64,000 nucleotides of DNA from Atriophallophorus winterbourni (lineage: Eukaryota > Platyhelminthes > Trematoda > Plagiorchiida > Microphallidae): positions 1-64,000 of the forward strand of contig JACCGJ010023168.1 of the NCBI GenBank assembly GCA_013407085.1, given 5' to 3'. The notes under the pieces were generated by a model. It worked only from the letters and a program-made list of their open reading frames with translations. It made no database searches and was not told where the DNA came from. Made by a program: the position numbers and the translations under genes. Positions 32,431-46,400 of this stretch are shown piece after piece (position 1 is the stretch's first letter; the number at the start of each line of letters is the position of its first letter).

Positions 32431-34367
32431 TTTCGTTTTCCCCATTTTTTTTCAAATATGTGATATTTAAGGTTTCAAGGATTTATGGTTAGAGTGATTA
32501 ATGTGTAGGATATAAAGTTTTGTGCGCTTAAAAACCACGCCTAATAAATGGTAACGTATTTGTTATTAACATGATATTAATGGCATTATAAATAAGCTAA
32601 AATAATTTTCATTTTTAGATTTGTGAATTGTAACACAGCTCGATTACCTAGTGTGTAATCAGTTAACGAATCAAGTGGATTTCAAATATGAATGTTGAAT
32701 TACAAGCACTTGATTGACCATGGCCTTGTAATAATTATTATCTCGAAATCTTTTGAAATTTCTCTCCGTATAACATAAACGTGTTTGCATTTTCAAGGTG
32801 AACTTTAAACTCCATGGGTGGAGGTTTCGTAATGCTCAACCGAGAGCTGGAGTAATAAGGGATACCTCACGAAATTAAGCTTCATCAATGTCAAATGCAC
32901 ATAATTATAAAACGTGCATCTAGTTTGTTGTGTAAATAAAAACGATCAATCAGTCAGGTATTGTTTATTCTACAGTAAATAATTCAGTCACAATAAATCG
33001 AAGAATAGTGTGATGAAAAATCCTTTCAAGATTTGTAATGATTAACGAATCATTCATTAGATTGCTGCGTCGGCTGTGTTCATTTTCAAGATGTGATGCT
33101 TTCGCCATTTTCTAGAACATGTTCTTCAGCCACGTTATCAACTGAATTAGATAAAATTAAAACCTAGTGTGAAGATAGTCACTTTTTAAAACTCGAAATG
33201 TGCAGAACCTGTAGCACAAGTTTGTGTGGCAAAAAAACGATCTAGGATTAAATCCACAAAACTTAGTAAAAAAAACTTGTCAGGTATCTTGACCTTAACT
33301 CATCATCTTCATCTTATACTCACTTATGTAAGTGTGCTTGCATTTCCTGCTTTTCGTCTTAGCTCTCTTGGCATCCGGCTTAAGGTGAGCAAACATAAAC
33401 GTTTGTACTGCTTTGTTGTAAGTTTTCACACACTTCTTTCAAAAGAATTGTGACCATAACAAACAAATATTCCTCCCGCAATTCCATCTCTAACAAAAGC
33501 TTTTTTCCAAACTATTTTGAAAGAACACTTCCCTTGATGCGACCACCGAATTATTATTTATATTTTAACCAATAATTGCCACAAATTCCACAACGAACTA
33601 ATTAAATCTAAATCTTTATCTATTACCCAAACACGAACTTCACTATATCAATGATTCTTAATCTCGTTTGCCGCAAAAGATCTCGGGGAAAAGGTTGTTG
33701 TTATAGAAGAATTGACAGAACATTTATGATCTGTGTAATATCTCGTTGTTCTCTTCGTGGCGGTACTTTTTTCATGGAAACATTAACAAAGGCCTGAGTT
33801 GCGAATATTTTTGAATAACGCCTTTGCTTTCTTCTCCGATTATTATAAATCAGTTATATCGACGTTTTCGGCATCTAATCTTCATCTCCTGTGATAATTA
33901 GCGCAAAAAAGGAATTCACAGTCTTGATGAGCATGAATATCACGAAACTAGTTTCGGAACACGAAATAGCTAGTAACCACACTTTGCGGTTCCTTGTAGG
34001 TGCATGCGACAAAGTGATCTCTTCCTACTAGCAACTTGCCCTTTGTGACATAGATCAGGGTAAAAATTGAAACCCTAATCGGCTTGAGCTTATAAATCTG
34101 TCTCAGATCACTCTACGATTGAAATATGCATGTTGATCTGCTGAAATAGATTTCACAATTTGAAATTTTCTAAAAAATCATATCACGAAAGTTGCGTTGA
34201 TCAAAAGAAGGAAAATTCCAACAGTTGTTCTAACCAAATGCTGACAAGTATCAGGAGCTCACAATTCAATCGTTTTCGAGACTGTTGAAATGAAGGGCCA
34301 AAATCCCATGAAGCTTACAGAACAAGTGCTCGGCATAGTATCTATTTTGTATTTCGTAAATAAAATA
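32431..34367. other. 3' flank of the REC8-like gene; no gene recognised
   Basis: AT-rich intergenic sequence. A CTTGATGAG..CACGAAAC stretch at about 33922-33948 faintly resembles hammerhead family A. No clear polyadenylation signal was found in the first 100 bases after the minus-strand stop at 34368. Confidence 0.35.
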
Positions 34368-34441
34368 TTAAAAACTTGTGATAAAAATAGGCCCAAATGT
34401 TTCTTTCTGTGTAAGTTTGACAAATCGCTTTTTCGCCAATT
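34368..34441 (-). CDS. REC8: REC8-like exon 17 (terminal)
   Basis: Acceptor TTGTAG; codes [14 protein letters not shown] and the stop TAA at 34368-34370. It completes the conserved kleisin C terminus. The intron before it is only 33 bp. Confidence 0.85.
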
Positions 34442-37400
34442 CTACAATCGATAAAAACGGTTAACGGAACTTACCTAACAGAGCATAAAACGCCCTTGAA
34501 GCATCGATTTTTGAGCAATTTTCTGGGCAAAGTAACGCAATGTCGATCATGGAATTTTGTTGAAACAGTTCTTGAACTTTTCTAGAAGGAAAAAATTTAC
34601 CATATAAATGGGAAGACTTACTCCTTGACTTTTTCAGCATTCTCGTATAACGGGGACACGACCGCCCTGCTTTCATGGGCATTAACCACATTCTCGATTC
34701 TCTCAATATCTAAAATTTAGTTACTAATTAGAAGTAAGTAGTATATGTGAAATAAAATTATTTATGAATTTTCATCTCGTGTGCTATAATGGGATATTCT
34801 ATGCTTTATTGACCTGTTCATTAGAAGCCGATCAATTAAACAGTTCAACTCCTAACTCTGAAAAAGGTGTACGTTGATGAAAATATTCGGCTAAATCCAA
34901 TCTGCTTTTATGCGCGATTTACGTAACGTGGAATTTCGCAGCTGATACGGGAACGCTCACCAACTCGAAAACATTTACAGCATACGCTAATACTGAATTT
35001 ATTTTTGTGTTATTAGGGATTCTAGTTGAATATTCAACTTTTCAATCACCTTCACCCAGCAATGCGACGGTTGATGTGTCTAAATTGTCATGCCACGATT
35101 ATTTAATAGTATTGTTTTTCGGACTACTGTAAACAAACGCTGGCCTTCACATGTGGAAATGAATATTTTTAGTTACCGAGATTTCCTTGAGGCTCGTGTT
35201 GTCTGTTCCATTCTTCCCGTTCCTCTGGAAGTGGTACCAGATCTCTCGGATCCATTTGTGGAGGCATTTGATCCATTTCGAGGTGCTGCTGTTGTTGCTG
35301 TTGTTCCGCGAAGGAATTTTCCTCGCGCAAAATGAATTTTTCCGTCACCTCGGGTCCGGGAACAGGGGTTTTCGCTGACAGCATGGAATCCAATATACTA
35401 ACACCCTGCAAGTAGGAAGTGTAACGCATCGAGTAGAAATTAATATTCAAGACTATGTTGATTGAACCAGCATCATTGTAATCGCATAACTAATGGTTGA
35501 ATGTGGGAGTGTGGGAGCAAAGTTCCTAGATCTGCATTGTTATTCGAGAGTTGACCAGATTGCGTTTCATTTTAATTAGAGTTTTGAATGGAGCACTGAA
35601 ACAAAACTTGTGTATGGAAAGAGCGCTTAAGATGTGCGGGTTCCAGTCAAATTCTACAAGGAACATTTCAAAACATTTTCAGTGGAATTCTCGACCAGTT
35701 TGTTTTTTCCAATGTGGACTAACTCAATCAAACTTGTTAATATTTCGAACGATCTGGTAGTGGTGTGTAATCGAAATGTGATCTAACTGAATTCACACGC
35801 AAGAACACCAAGAGTTGTCTCGATTCAATTAAAAACTTAACAAAATTTCAAACATAACTTAGCGTTTGATCTACTGTGTTTTTGGAACAAACAAAACAGA
35901 TTTGCAAAGATGACTGAGGCTGATTTTTTTAACGATGAATATATTTCAGCATAATTTTCTCACGAATCTTTATGTGCACAAATATTCCCGGTTAACAGTA
36001 AAAAGAAATTTGCGCGGAATAAGATTGATCAGCTTTATTTCGCGTAACTTTTCACTTCTAGCAAAAGTGCTCTGTCCGACCAAGGGTGATAGTCTGGACA
36101 TGGAAAATGACTGCATAGAAATGTTAGACTTGAATACCACCGTTTGACATGGTTCGTTAATCGAACTACGGTGTTCAAACACAGAATCGCATAGTGATTC
36201 TTAGTCAAGCACTCAAGGCGCTTATACACGACCGGTCGTGTGCTTCCGTCCTGCTTTTCGAACGTCATGTACTACTTATTAATGAAAACCTGACGTTAAA
36301 AATGAAAAACGGCCAATATACTATGAAGGGAATGTATGACTGAATATAATTCCAACCAACACCTTTGTTTTTGACCTCACCGCAGAGCTGCCTATATCAA
36401 ACCTAGGTCACGCAGGCATGGCCGAGGTGCAGTGGTCGATTTGCCTGAAACGGGAGTGTATTCTCATCAATCTGATGCAAGTAAATACGGTCAAGGTCGG
36501 TTGACACTGTGGCTCACATCGGTAAATAATATTCGAAACCTACTAAAACCGATTGTCTACAAAATTATTTCCATTCTGAATACACAAAGTGTCTCAAACC
36601 TATTCCAATCAATTGCGAGTTCATGTTCACGTAAATTAATGCATGCTGATTGGCAATGATAGAAAACAGTTGTAGCTCAAGTATTGGATGTTTATGATTG
36701 GTTGTTGGCCAAACTCGCATTGAAGTCTGTGGTCTTTGATACCATCAGTGTGATTTCTTGGAAAGTAAGAGCACTTAAAGTTTTACAAAACATTTATAGC
36801 ATGTTGCCCTGAATCTGTGCTGGTTGTCGTGTAATCATTGTGTGATTCGTTTTTGGCATTTAGAAAACAAATCTCTCATTGGTCCATAGGCACTGACCAC
36901 TTGCATGCGTTTGTTTAAGACTTGCGTTGTTAAATACCGTACATTCTGCCGGTTGTGAGGATCGAACATTGATACCAGTGAAATATATAACCTTCGCGAT
37001 CTACGTGTACGGACATCAGAAATCTGTCTACACACGTTAAATTGATGCGTGTTTATTCGTTGTACCAGCTCTCCTTCCTATCGCTATGACGTAGTGCAGT
37101 TCACAATTTCTGCAGAGTCATTTGTAAATGCGAAACGTTTTTGTAAGCATCTGTGCAACATCGACAATGAAAGGTCTCTTGCCGCGATTTTCGAATGGAT
37201 GTAGGGTCACTCTCTATCTCGCTGCGATATCATGTGTTGAATGGGGACGAAATACTCTGTGATGGTGGATAAAGATCATGGGATATCCATTCTTCACCAA
37301 TGTGTTAAACAAGCTTTCCTTCTTCTTTTTTGAATTTGACGCGAATCCTACAGTGTGCTCGAGTGCGGTTGAATAGATTTCAGTCACAAATTCGCGTCTA

Positions 37401-40400
37401 ATTTGTACGATGCTCGCTGATAGAGTTCATAATTTGATTCGTATGTGTCTCTTTCGATTACACACTAGTTCCCATTTCGCCACTGTTTGCTCTCTTTACG
37501 CATCTGTTTATCTCGATCTCAAAGTCCTGGGAATAGCCGAAGAGCGTCTCTACACACTGCTCCATCGTCGTCAGCTGCCCGATATATTTCCCAATCTGTT
37601 CCCCTTACAATGTGTGCTTCGCTCGGCCATGTATTGATGGATTGCAATCTGCTTTTTGTATTCAACCTCTTGGAGCAATCTCGGCACAAATATTATGATT
37701 CTGTCAAACATACTAGTTTATAATCGTCGAAAATGTGAATATCCAATGAAACAGCAAATGGCTGTACAATACCATGGGATATCCATGTGAAAGTTGAACA
37801 AATCGTTACTTTAATGTTTGCGTCTTAGTGCTTCAAAGAATGAGCAAACGTAATTCCCATTGTGACTTGGAGCGAGGAAATTTCGACTGAAAATATACGT
37901 TTCGATAATTTGATTTTCCATGTGGGTAGGAAGGAATCATTAGGATATTTCAGTAAACGGGGTCCAACACAGTATTGTTCCGCAAAAATGATCGTATCAT
38001 TTGTTTGAAGATCATTTTATTCGATAAAGAAACGATTTCTGGTCTCAAACTGTTCCACAAAATGCTTACACGGATTGCGCAAAAGTTGCGGCGACAGTTT
38101 AATCTGGAATGTAGGATTTGAAGAGTCAGGTTGTGACTGCGGGTCGGGAGATTGGCACCAATTGTCAAGAGGTGTCTGAGAGGGTGGGACCCCGTATGGA
38201 TGAATCGGTGTCAGGATTATCTCACCACGGATGCGTCTGCGCCCGAGGGTGCACAATCCAAGTTTAGTCAGGCGCTTCTCAAATGATATATTATGCAATA
38301 TAGTAATTATTTTGGTTGCCTTATGATAAATACTTTCGAGGAGCGAGATGTCCATGGTGTCCAAGCTTGTACTATATAGTCCAAAACTGGAGGTATGTAT
38401 GTATTGAGTACCTTTGACAATGAGTGCGGCGGGAAACGTCCAACATTTCATCTGAGTAAACCGAGTACGCTGCATGCATGACCTCGCAATGCAGACTGTT
38501 TTTCAAATTTTCGCACACCCAGATACCTAGATCTTTCTGCGATATACTCTACTCAAGCGTGTGACAGCCAAGTACGCATGAGAACTGGAAGGGTTTGCAA
38601 ACTTGCAACATTTTGCACTTGCAACAATAACAGCGTGCTCTCGATATGGTTTGAAGCAACTTTTCGATTGCAACCTTCGGATTGGCGACAAGATTAACCC
38701 GGAACATGCCTCTTTTGCATTAGAATACGCCTTTAGAAATTGATAGCAGAATAACTCGTCGTGAGTACCTAAACCTGGAAATTTGTATTCTAATGAGAGG
38801 CTGATCAGGTTCATTGAATAAGTGGAGGATGATATTATAATAATATAATATAATATAAATAATTAGAACCTCGTCGGAAATAATTCATGTACGCGAAGCT
38901 TGGAGGTCGCGGATTTTAACATTTACATGCGCAAATATACCAACAGTGGCATACAAGCGCTCCTTGTTTACCATTCCTCTACTGTTTCAAGCGCATGCGG
39001 ATCCTGAATTTACTGTCCCTACCTGATGAGTGCAAACAGAACGAAACCGGTCGTGGGGTGTGTGATGGAAATCCAAGCAAATTAACATAACAGGAAATGT
39101 TCTCATACGACGCAGCGTTACCTGATTGACGGTCATGTCTAAATTGCTTTGCCCCAACAACGAGCCAGATGCTCCGACGGAAATGGTATTGTGACGCGTG
39201 CCCGCTCGAGGCTGCTCAATCGAGCTTTCGCGAAGTTGCGTCTCAACGAGCGGATCTACTGGGGTTGTGAAGTTGTCCACTCGGTTTCGTTCAAGCTCTT
39301 CGCCCATCAGCGACAAATGTTGCTCCACAAATCGTCGATGCTTGCACCACGACTGAAAAGAGTGGGAGAGACGGAAACATATTTAATCATTTACTCGGGT
39401 GAAAACTAGTTTTGAAACGTCTCACCGAAGGAGGATTGGATAGTCATTTTTCGGACATGAAAAATGACGATACACGATATTTAGTGTATATTGATATATA
39501 TATCAACAGAGTACTTGTGCCAATTATTAAAAGCAGTCCGCTCCAAGAAAATTTAATAATCGGAGCCAATGTGGCCCGCTGAAGCATCCGTCCCATCCTA
39601 AAATCACTCACTCACTCACTCACTCAGTCCTCTCCGTGCCAGGTGGCACATGAGGCGAAGACCACAAGGACTTAGTTTGAAACACGTTCATTCTGCGCTC
39701 AATGGCAGTGGTCGTCTTCCAGCATTATGATGCATACAGCAACACACTCAGAACGTTGCTCTTGAAGAGACTGATCTTCGTGTTAAAAAAACGACAAATG
39801 TAGAATCGCTCATTGAACTTAGTCTTCATAATTTCATCGACTTTATGTCGAGTTAAAAATCTGAAATCAAACTTTGGCTGGACTACATCTATCGTACATT
39901 TAGGTTTGTGAAAATTAATAGGATAGCTCTCAACATGGAACCTACGATGTGAGAAAAAAGAGGACTTGATCTCTCCATTCAGATCCATATTGTAGAGTGT
40001 CGTTAAGATGGGTAACAGCGAATGAGGTCACTAGCTAGTGGAAGAGAATAACAGAAACAATGCACAAACTGAGTTAGTTGATCGCAACAAACTTTGTGGA
40101 CGTGATGGCCACCCCTAAATGCTGACTAAATTTGTGGATATAAAATCATTATATGCTTGTGATGATTGCAATGTTGTCATCACCGGCGTAGTTTGGGCGA
40201 TCAGATCGCAAGTCCAAAAATGCTCAAATTTGGGATTCAAATTTGAGGAGAAATCGTATCATGAGCCAGTTAGTCAGTTAGAAGTTGAACTTAACTTTGT
40301 CTTGGAAACATCTGCGACGGCGTCGTTGTCCAAATGTATCAGCTTAGCTGTTTCTTCGGCTCCAATTAAGTTGTAGAGAAAGAGGATTTGCTGCATGGGT

Positions 40401-43400
40401 AAGAGCTAGTTCTCTAATACGAAATGCCCTGGCGTGCATCTCTATACTTGTGATATATATCCATGTTTGATATCGATTAAAGGACAACGAAAGCATGTAA
40501 TCGAAAAAAATGAATGATGCATCATTGCATTATTTTATGCTTTTCCCCGCAGATTTATTATTCTACTGAAATCGGATATACACGATAGCTTCGGGCTAGC
40601 CCGTAGGTTGATAAATTGGTGAACTCTCACTGAACCACGTACCTCGCAAAGAGACTTGCTAAACAATGTGCCAACTGAAGAAGGTAAAGCAAGGAGTCGT
40701 GGGACACATCGTGATACGAGATATTGCGTTCTTGTGCGACTAGCTGGCTCAGCGAGTCGAACACTGGCCGGCAGCATGGTCGATTCCCCGTGATCCATGT
40801 TCCAGCGTAGTTCCTGAGTAGAAAGTCGAGTTTTCTCGTCAACCATCAATCTTGTGCGAATGACTCGTCGCCGTCTTGATCCCACGTCCTGATTGGTGAT
40901 TGTAATCGGTTCAATTTCCACTAAGGGAATGAGATTCAACTGCGACAAGTGAACTTCTGGGAGATGTTGCTCGAGAAAGTTGAGCAGCTCCGGTCTGTGA
41001 TGGAAAAGAGTGGATTGATATGATTGTCGCCAGTTCAAAACATCATTAAGTTTAAACGTTGTAAAGTTCTTGTGATGCTCTGTATAATACTGATTGATGA
41101 ACGCGGTGTTGTGATGTGTGTATTTCAAACACCCGTCTATTTATAAAGGCAACCAATCGAGTGTAGCAAGAAAACCAAATAAAGTGTTCAGGAAACGAAT
41201 AAGTCAATAAATACTCGTCTAATTTCGTTTCAAATTTATGCAAGCTAGTGAAGTGAGCAATGGTAGAAATTAAAATGTTCCAAGTAAAACAGACACGGGC
41301 AGAATAAAAATACCTTCTACAGTTCAGGCAGGAATGGGGTACCACCAGCATATATTCATGTGTTCGATAATTTCTCGTATCTCTACGCGTGAATAAGTCC
41401 TGTAAGGGATGGTTCGGGGTATGGAATGTTTTTGGGTGGGGATGGATGGATGGATGGATGGATGGATTGGATGGATGGATGGATGGATGGATGGATGGAT
41501 GGATGGATGGATGGATGGATGGATGGATGGATGGATGGATGGATGGATGGATGGATGGATGGATGGATGGATGGATGGATAAACTATGTTCGCATAAATT
41601 AATTTTGATCGAATGACCGTTGTACATATAATGACAAATGAGTTAGTTGGACAATTGGAAATATTTGTTTAATAACAAATAAATTGCCTCAAGGCTGTCT
41701 TCGATTCAGTTTGCGTTGGAAACCTCTTCCGATGAATTACTTGTTCATAAAGGATTACTCGTATCAATCCAAAATAATCCTTTCCTCCTTACGTTTGTCT
41801 CGGCTCCAAGTACACGCACATTTCGAATGCCTCACTACCCTCCCCCATTTAAATCGACAGAAACCCCAACCCCATTTTTGGACATCCAGGCCATTCGATC
41901 ACCGTAGTCCAGCTCCACTGAAAATAACTTCGTTTTTGGTGCAATGCTTCACGTGACAAGACTCAAATTTGAACATTCGTGGGCGACTTCCATTCAAATG
42001 AATTCCATTTTTGCACTGAAGCATGGTCACAAAATTGTTGCTCCCCCCGTCAGTCCCCCATGTCTAGGTTTTAACACGCATATTCAACACGTTTCATTGA
42101 TGGGAGTCGAACAATTATTAAATTGAACATTTTGAATATATTGCTTAATTTTAAGTAACAAATCTATAGACGAAAGTGATGTGTTGCTCACATCCCCAGA
42201 AATTACACTCCACTACCGGTTTCTGGTTGTTTGCCGTCATCGGGTGGAGACAGTAAGATTAGGTTTAGTGAGCCTTGACGATTGTTAGAAAAATGGTCGT
42301 CTCGGCGCTTGTAATTTACTCGCAACAGTGCTTTGAGTATTCGGATATTTTCAATCCTCGTGTGAATTTCTTTATAAGCTTGAATTCCACGTGAGCATTT
42401 TATCGCAAAGGATTGATTGCTTTGGTGAGTCTTTCGAATTTAAAGTGTTTAAACGAGCGTAACCACCTACGAATAGCTAGCAAACACGCGTTTGGTTCTG
42501 CGTGCATAGTGAATTAAAGGTTTCGTTAATGTTGACATAGCTGTCGGAACGCTTGCCGTTTAACTGAAAGATTCGTTATTGAAATCAGCATTCAAAAAAT
42601 GCGCTCAAAAACGACGCCCAGCCATCCCCGTGTCCAAACGGGTTCAAAATTCTGGGCGAATTGAACTTTAGCAGCCCAGCACCCTGAACGTTGACAGAAC
42701 GCGTATCGCGTATACAATTTCTTGTTAAGCTAGCCAGGAAAATACAAACGCTGGCCCTTGGGATTCCGCGCCTTGATAAACAACAAGAAATGAGAACATA
42801 GTGTGCGCTCTAGTTGACACTAGAAATGGATGGATTTGAGAAAATTAATTCCATACGATTGCGTGTTTATACATTTGAAAACCGACAATGAAATGATTCG
42901 CCCATTAAATCTTCAACCCAATCGCAGGCTGTGGGACGTTTATGTATCGTGTCGTTGCTTACATATTGGATGAAGTAATCCAAAGCGGATATCGGATATA
43001 CTCGTGTGTGCGTTCGGGACTTACTACAAAGTACGCAGCAACTTTGAAGCTCTAAATGCGCTCCTGAATACGCGATAAATCAGAACTCAACGCTTCCGAC
43101 CTAATTAAATAAGCGACCACAGCATCTTGTATCCGTATGATAACGATAGACGTAATTTTGCGAAAGCAGATACCCAGTACGATATCCTCCACACGAATGA
43201 TCAGATATAAAACATGCTGCTGGATTGGACTGCTGATTCGAAAATCGATGGCCATTGATAATCCACGAAATGAGGGTGGCATTTTTCTCCGTTCCAAGAG
43301 GTTGATTTCAAACAAACAATCGTTTCAAGCAATTGACGGTTGTCATAGCAACTCGGCTTGGTGTCATTAAAACCTAACTTCATCTTGATCAGTTTGTGTT

Positions 43401-46400
43401 AAGAATGACATTGAGACTACTCTTGGCAAGTGTGTCATTGTGTCCATTGATTGTAATTAACATTATGGGGAGCCGATAGCCCGTTTTGATTTCAAACACA
43501 TTCACAATATTCCTAGCTCGTAATCAACTCATCGATTTACTTGAAATTTTGGTTCAAATCATAAACTGGGCGCAAAATATTTATGTGGAAAATTCTCGAT
43601 GTTTTGAAACCGTTGGATTCCCAACTAATTTGCGCGAAATCGAAAAGCATTTCACCCAAACTCGGGGAGGGGGCACTTGCACAATTGCTCATAACTTTAA
43701 CTATTGAATTCGGTGTTGAACATACATCAAATCAGCTCTCATTGGGTTTTGATCAATTTTCTTCTTGATCAGAAGAAGCACGTGGAACTGGTCTAGAATG
43801 ACCACTCGCGCTTTCTACACTAATCCTCTTTGACCGAAACTGGGGACTTCATATCTTAAGAGAAATCTTACATGTATCGGGGTCTCCCTATTTTCGATAA
43901 TCGAGCTGAACCAATTATGTTGCTACTTATTCGATTATTTTTTATGCCTCCTCCCCTCTTGGCAAAATCACTTCGTGTCATCTTTGTATTTGCTTAATTT
44001 TGTACCGGTCTTGTGAAGTATTTAACCCGTTATCGTCTGGTGAACTAGCTTGCAATGGATTCTTACTGACCGTTTTGATTCTCTAGCAATCGTTCATTGA
44101 CTTTGTTGCTGCAGTTTTAATTTGAATGCAAACATCATTTTATATTCATTAACTACAAAAGTTGAAAACTTTGTATAAATATTCACTGCGCAACTTTAAT
44201 CAACATATGACAGTCCAACTTGTTTGACTTTAAAATGTCTATGGAAATGATCATCTATGTACCAGTATAGTGTAAAAATCAAGCTAAACTTCATATTTCC
44301 CCTTAAACTCTCAATTATTTAGAGAGAGGGGGAAAATTTGTTTCAAAGTGAATTAGTAGTGATGCCGTGAGCGTGTGACCAATCGAATCAAATTTAAAAA
44401 TGTTATTGATTTATTGATCAATTACAACAATGGTGCCGACAAAGCGGAGCGTTTGTAATTTGGCTGGGAAGACTGAATCGATAAAACTCCGGGTGGCTTG
44501 AAGATGGGGCACTAAATATTCCCGTGTTAGCGCTCACATCTCAAGCAATTATGCGCTAATGGCATCCGTTTATCGAGAGCTATTTAGATGGTCACCAAAT
44601 CCCTCAACTGTTACTTTTTTCTTTTTATTTACTCTCATACATTTGTTCTAAGGTGATTTTTAAATTTTCTCATTTGCCTGTGGATTTGTGCTCGCAAAAC
44701 AGTAAATTTGTTCTTCCGGCCACTTAAATCGTATTGACTCTGTTGCTTTTTGCGGTAAAGTGAAATGTGTCTTGCGAAACGATAAAGCAACCAAAGCGGT
44801 CCAATAAAATTTCATATTAACTCCAGCATACATCTGAACGAATTCGTGTGAAAATGTGAACAATCGTCAGACAGGAAGGGGTTCGAAAAAATCTGAGCGA
44901 ATTACATTATCAAGCACTCGTAACTTTACCGCATCCAGTTCAAAACTATTCCAGATTTCGGGATTTACTCAAACACTGAACCTTATCCCATAGCTTCCAC
45001 AAAATCGCGCCACTGAGGATGCTGTAGCTGAAGGGTAAATTAAAATAAATTTTCCATATTTACCAAGGCATTATTCCGAGATCGTATCTCGCCAGGGAAC
45101 GCCAAAATGCACATAGCTAGAGCTTTTACGTGGTTCTTTCTACTTCTGTCAAGCGAGGATCCTTGAGTGCTAGGAAGCTCTGCATATAACAAAATGGCCG
45201 CATGAGTACATCTTGCGAACTGCTCTCTGCTTTCATTGAGAGGGTTTGGATGAAATGATCGACGGGAACAGTTGTAGCCCAGGAACAGCATGTTCTGTGA
45301 GTGATATTCGCTTAGTGTGCACTACGACATGTGGACATTTCGTCTTCAAGCTAGATGACATCATCCGCCAAATATTCTTGCAAAGTATCATGTCGCCTTC
45401 TTTTTGTAGTAGTATCATCGCTATTTATCACTACTTTACCATTCACAAAGATAAGGCCATTAGTATAATAAAGTTATGTTTGTGGAAATACAAGTGCCTT
45501 TTTCGTCTGCTGCTATAGAAATATGCCTCCACTGCACCTATTCTTAAATATAGGGCTTTATGCATCAAGGCTGAACTTGACAAGTATATGTTGACCAAAT
45601 CCAACCTCACACTACGGTACATAAGCAGACTTTCCATACTGAGAAAACATCTTTGCTCTTTTTATGCATTCCCGATATTAGTTAGTCTATGATTACAGTA
45701 GTAAACAACGTTATACTTGTATGGGGTTCGTACAAAGAAACACGATGTTCAAATACAGAATCACAAAGTGATTCTTGGTCAAGCACTCAAGGCTCATATA
45801 AAAGACCAAAGTATTGTGGTGCTCACATCCCCATCCCTTACCTTGAATCTTGGTGTCTCGCATCTCTTGTGGGACACACTCCTCCTGCCAGCACTGAAGG
45901 AGCAAATGATGAAGCGGTTGTAATAATGCTGCTCTACAGCATTTGATAAGCTCAGGTGGAATTCCGTCGTCACCAGGGGCCTTCTCACTCGCTAAGTGGT
46001 CGATTGCTCTATTGAGATCATCAAGAGTAAACGCTCGACATTTTCAAGTGCAGACGGAATGTACCGGAATGTGAATCAATTTGGACAACTCAATCAATAA
46101 AACGCGTGGGGTTGTTATGTTGAACTCATAGGAAGTTAGAGCAGATTTTTGCAGAGAATTTCGGTTCAATAACAATCAATCGATCGTGAGTTATTGCATC
46201 TTATTTCCGAGAATGCATTTAACACAAATAATATTCCATAGGTGAAACACAACAGTAACGCAATAGCAGATAAAATGTGCAAAACTTACTCCAACAATCC
46301 TTGGTGCTCAACTTGAGCTGTGTTCAGCATTTCGTGTCCAATCGATTGCGGTTGAAGTGTTGTTTCTTGCATTTCTTCTCGTGGGTTAGCAAGTAACTGA

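Noticed and set aside
33922..33948. Sixth hammerhead family A copy
   Set aside because: CTTGATGAG and CACGAAAC are present, but stem I, the ACCGGT stem III and the family flanks are missing.
36220..36245. Hammerhead at the ACGACCGGTCGTG palindrome
   Set aside because: Only a palindrome; neither CUGANGA nor GAAA is at the required distance.
41389..41627. Long His-Pro-Ser-Ile (minus) and Met-Asp-Gly-Trp (plus) repeat proteins
   Set aside because: They are the two readings of an ATGG tetranucleotide microsatellite; no real domain is attached except a fossil RT tail.
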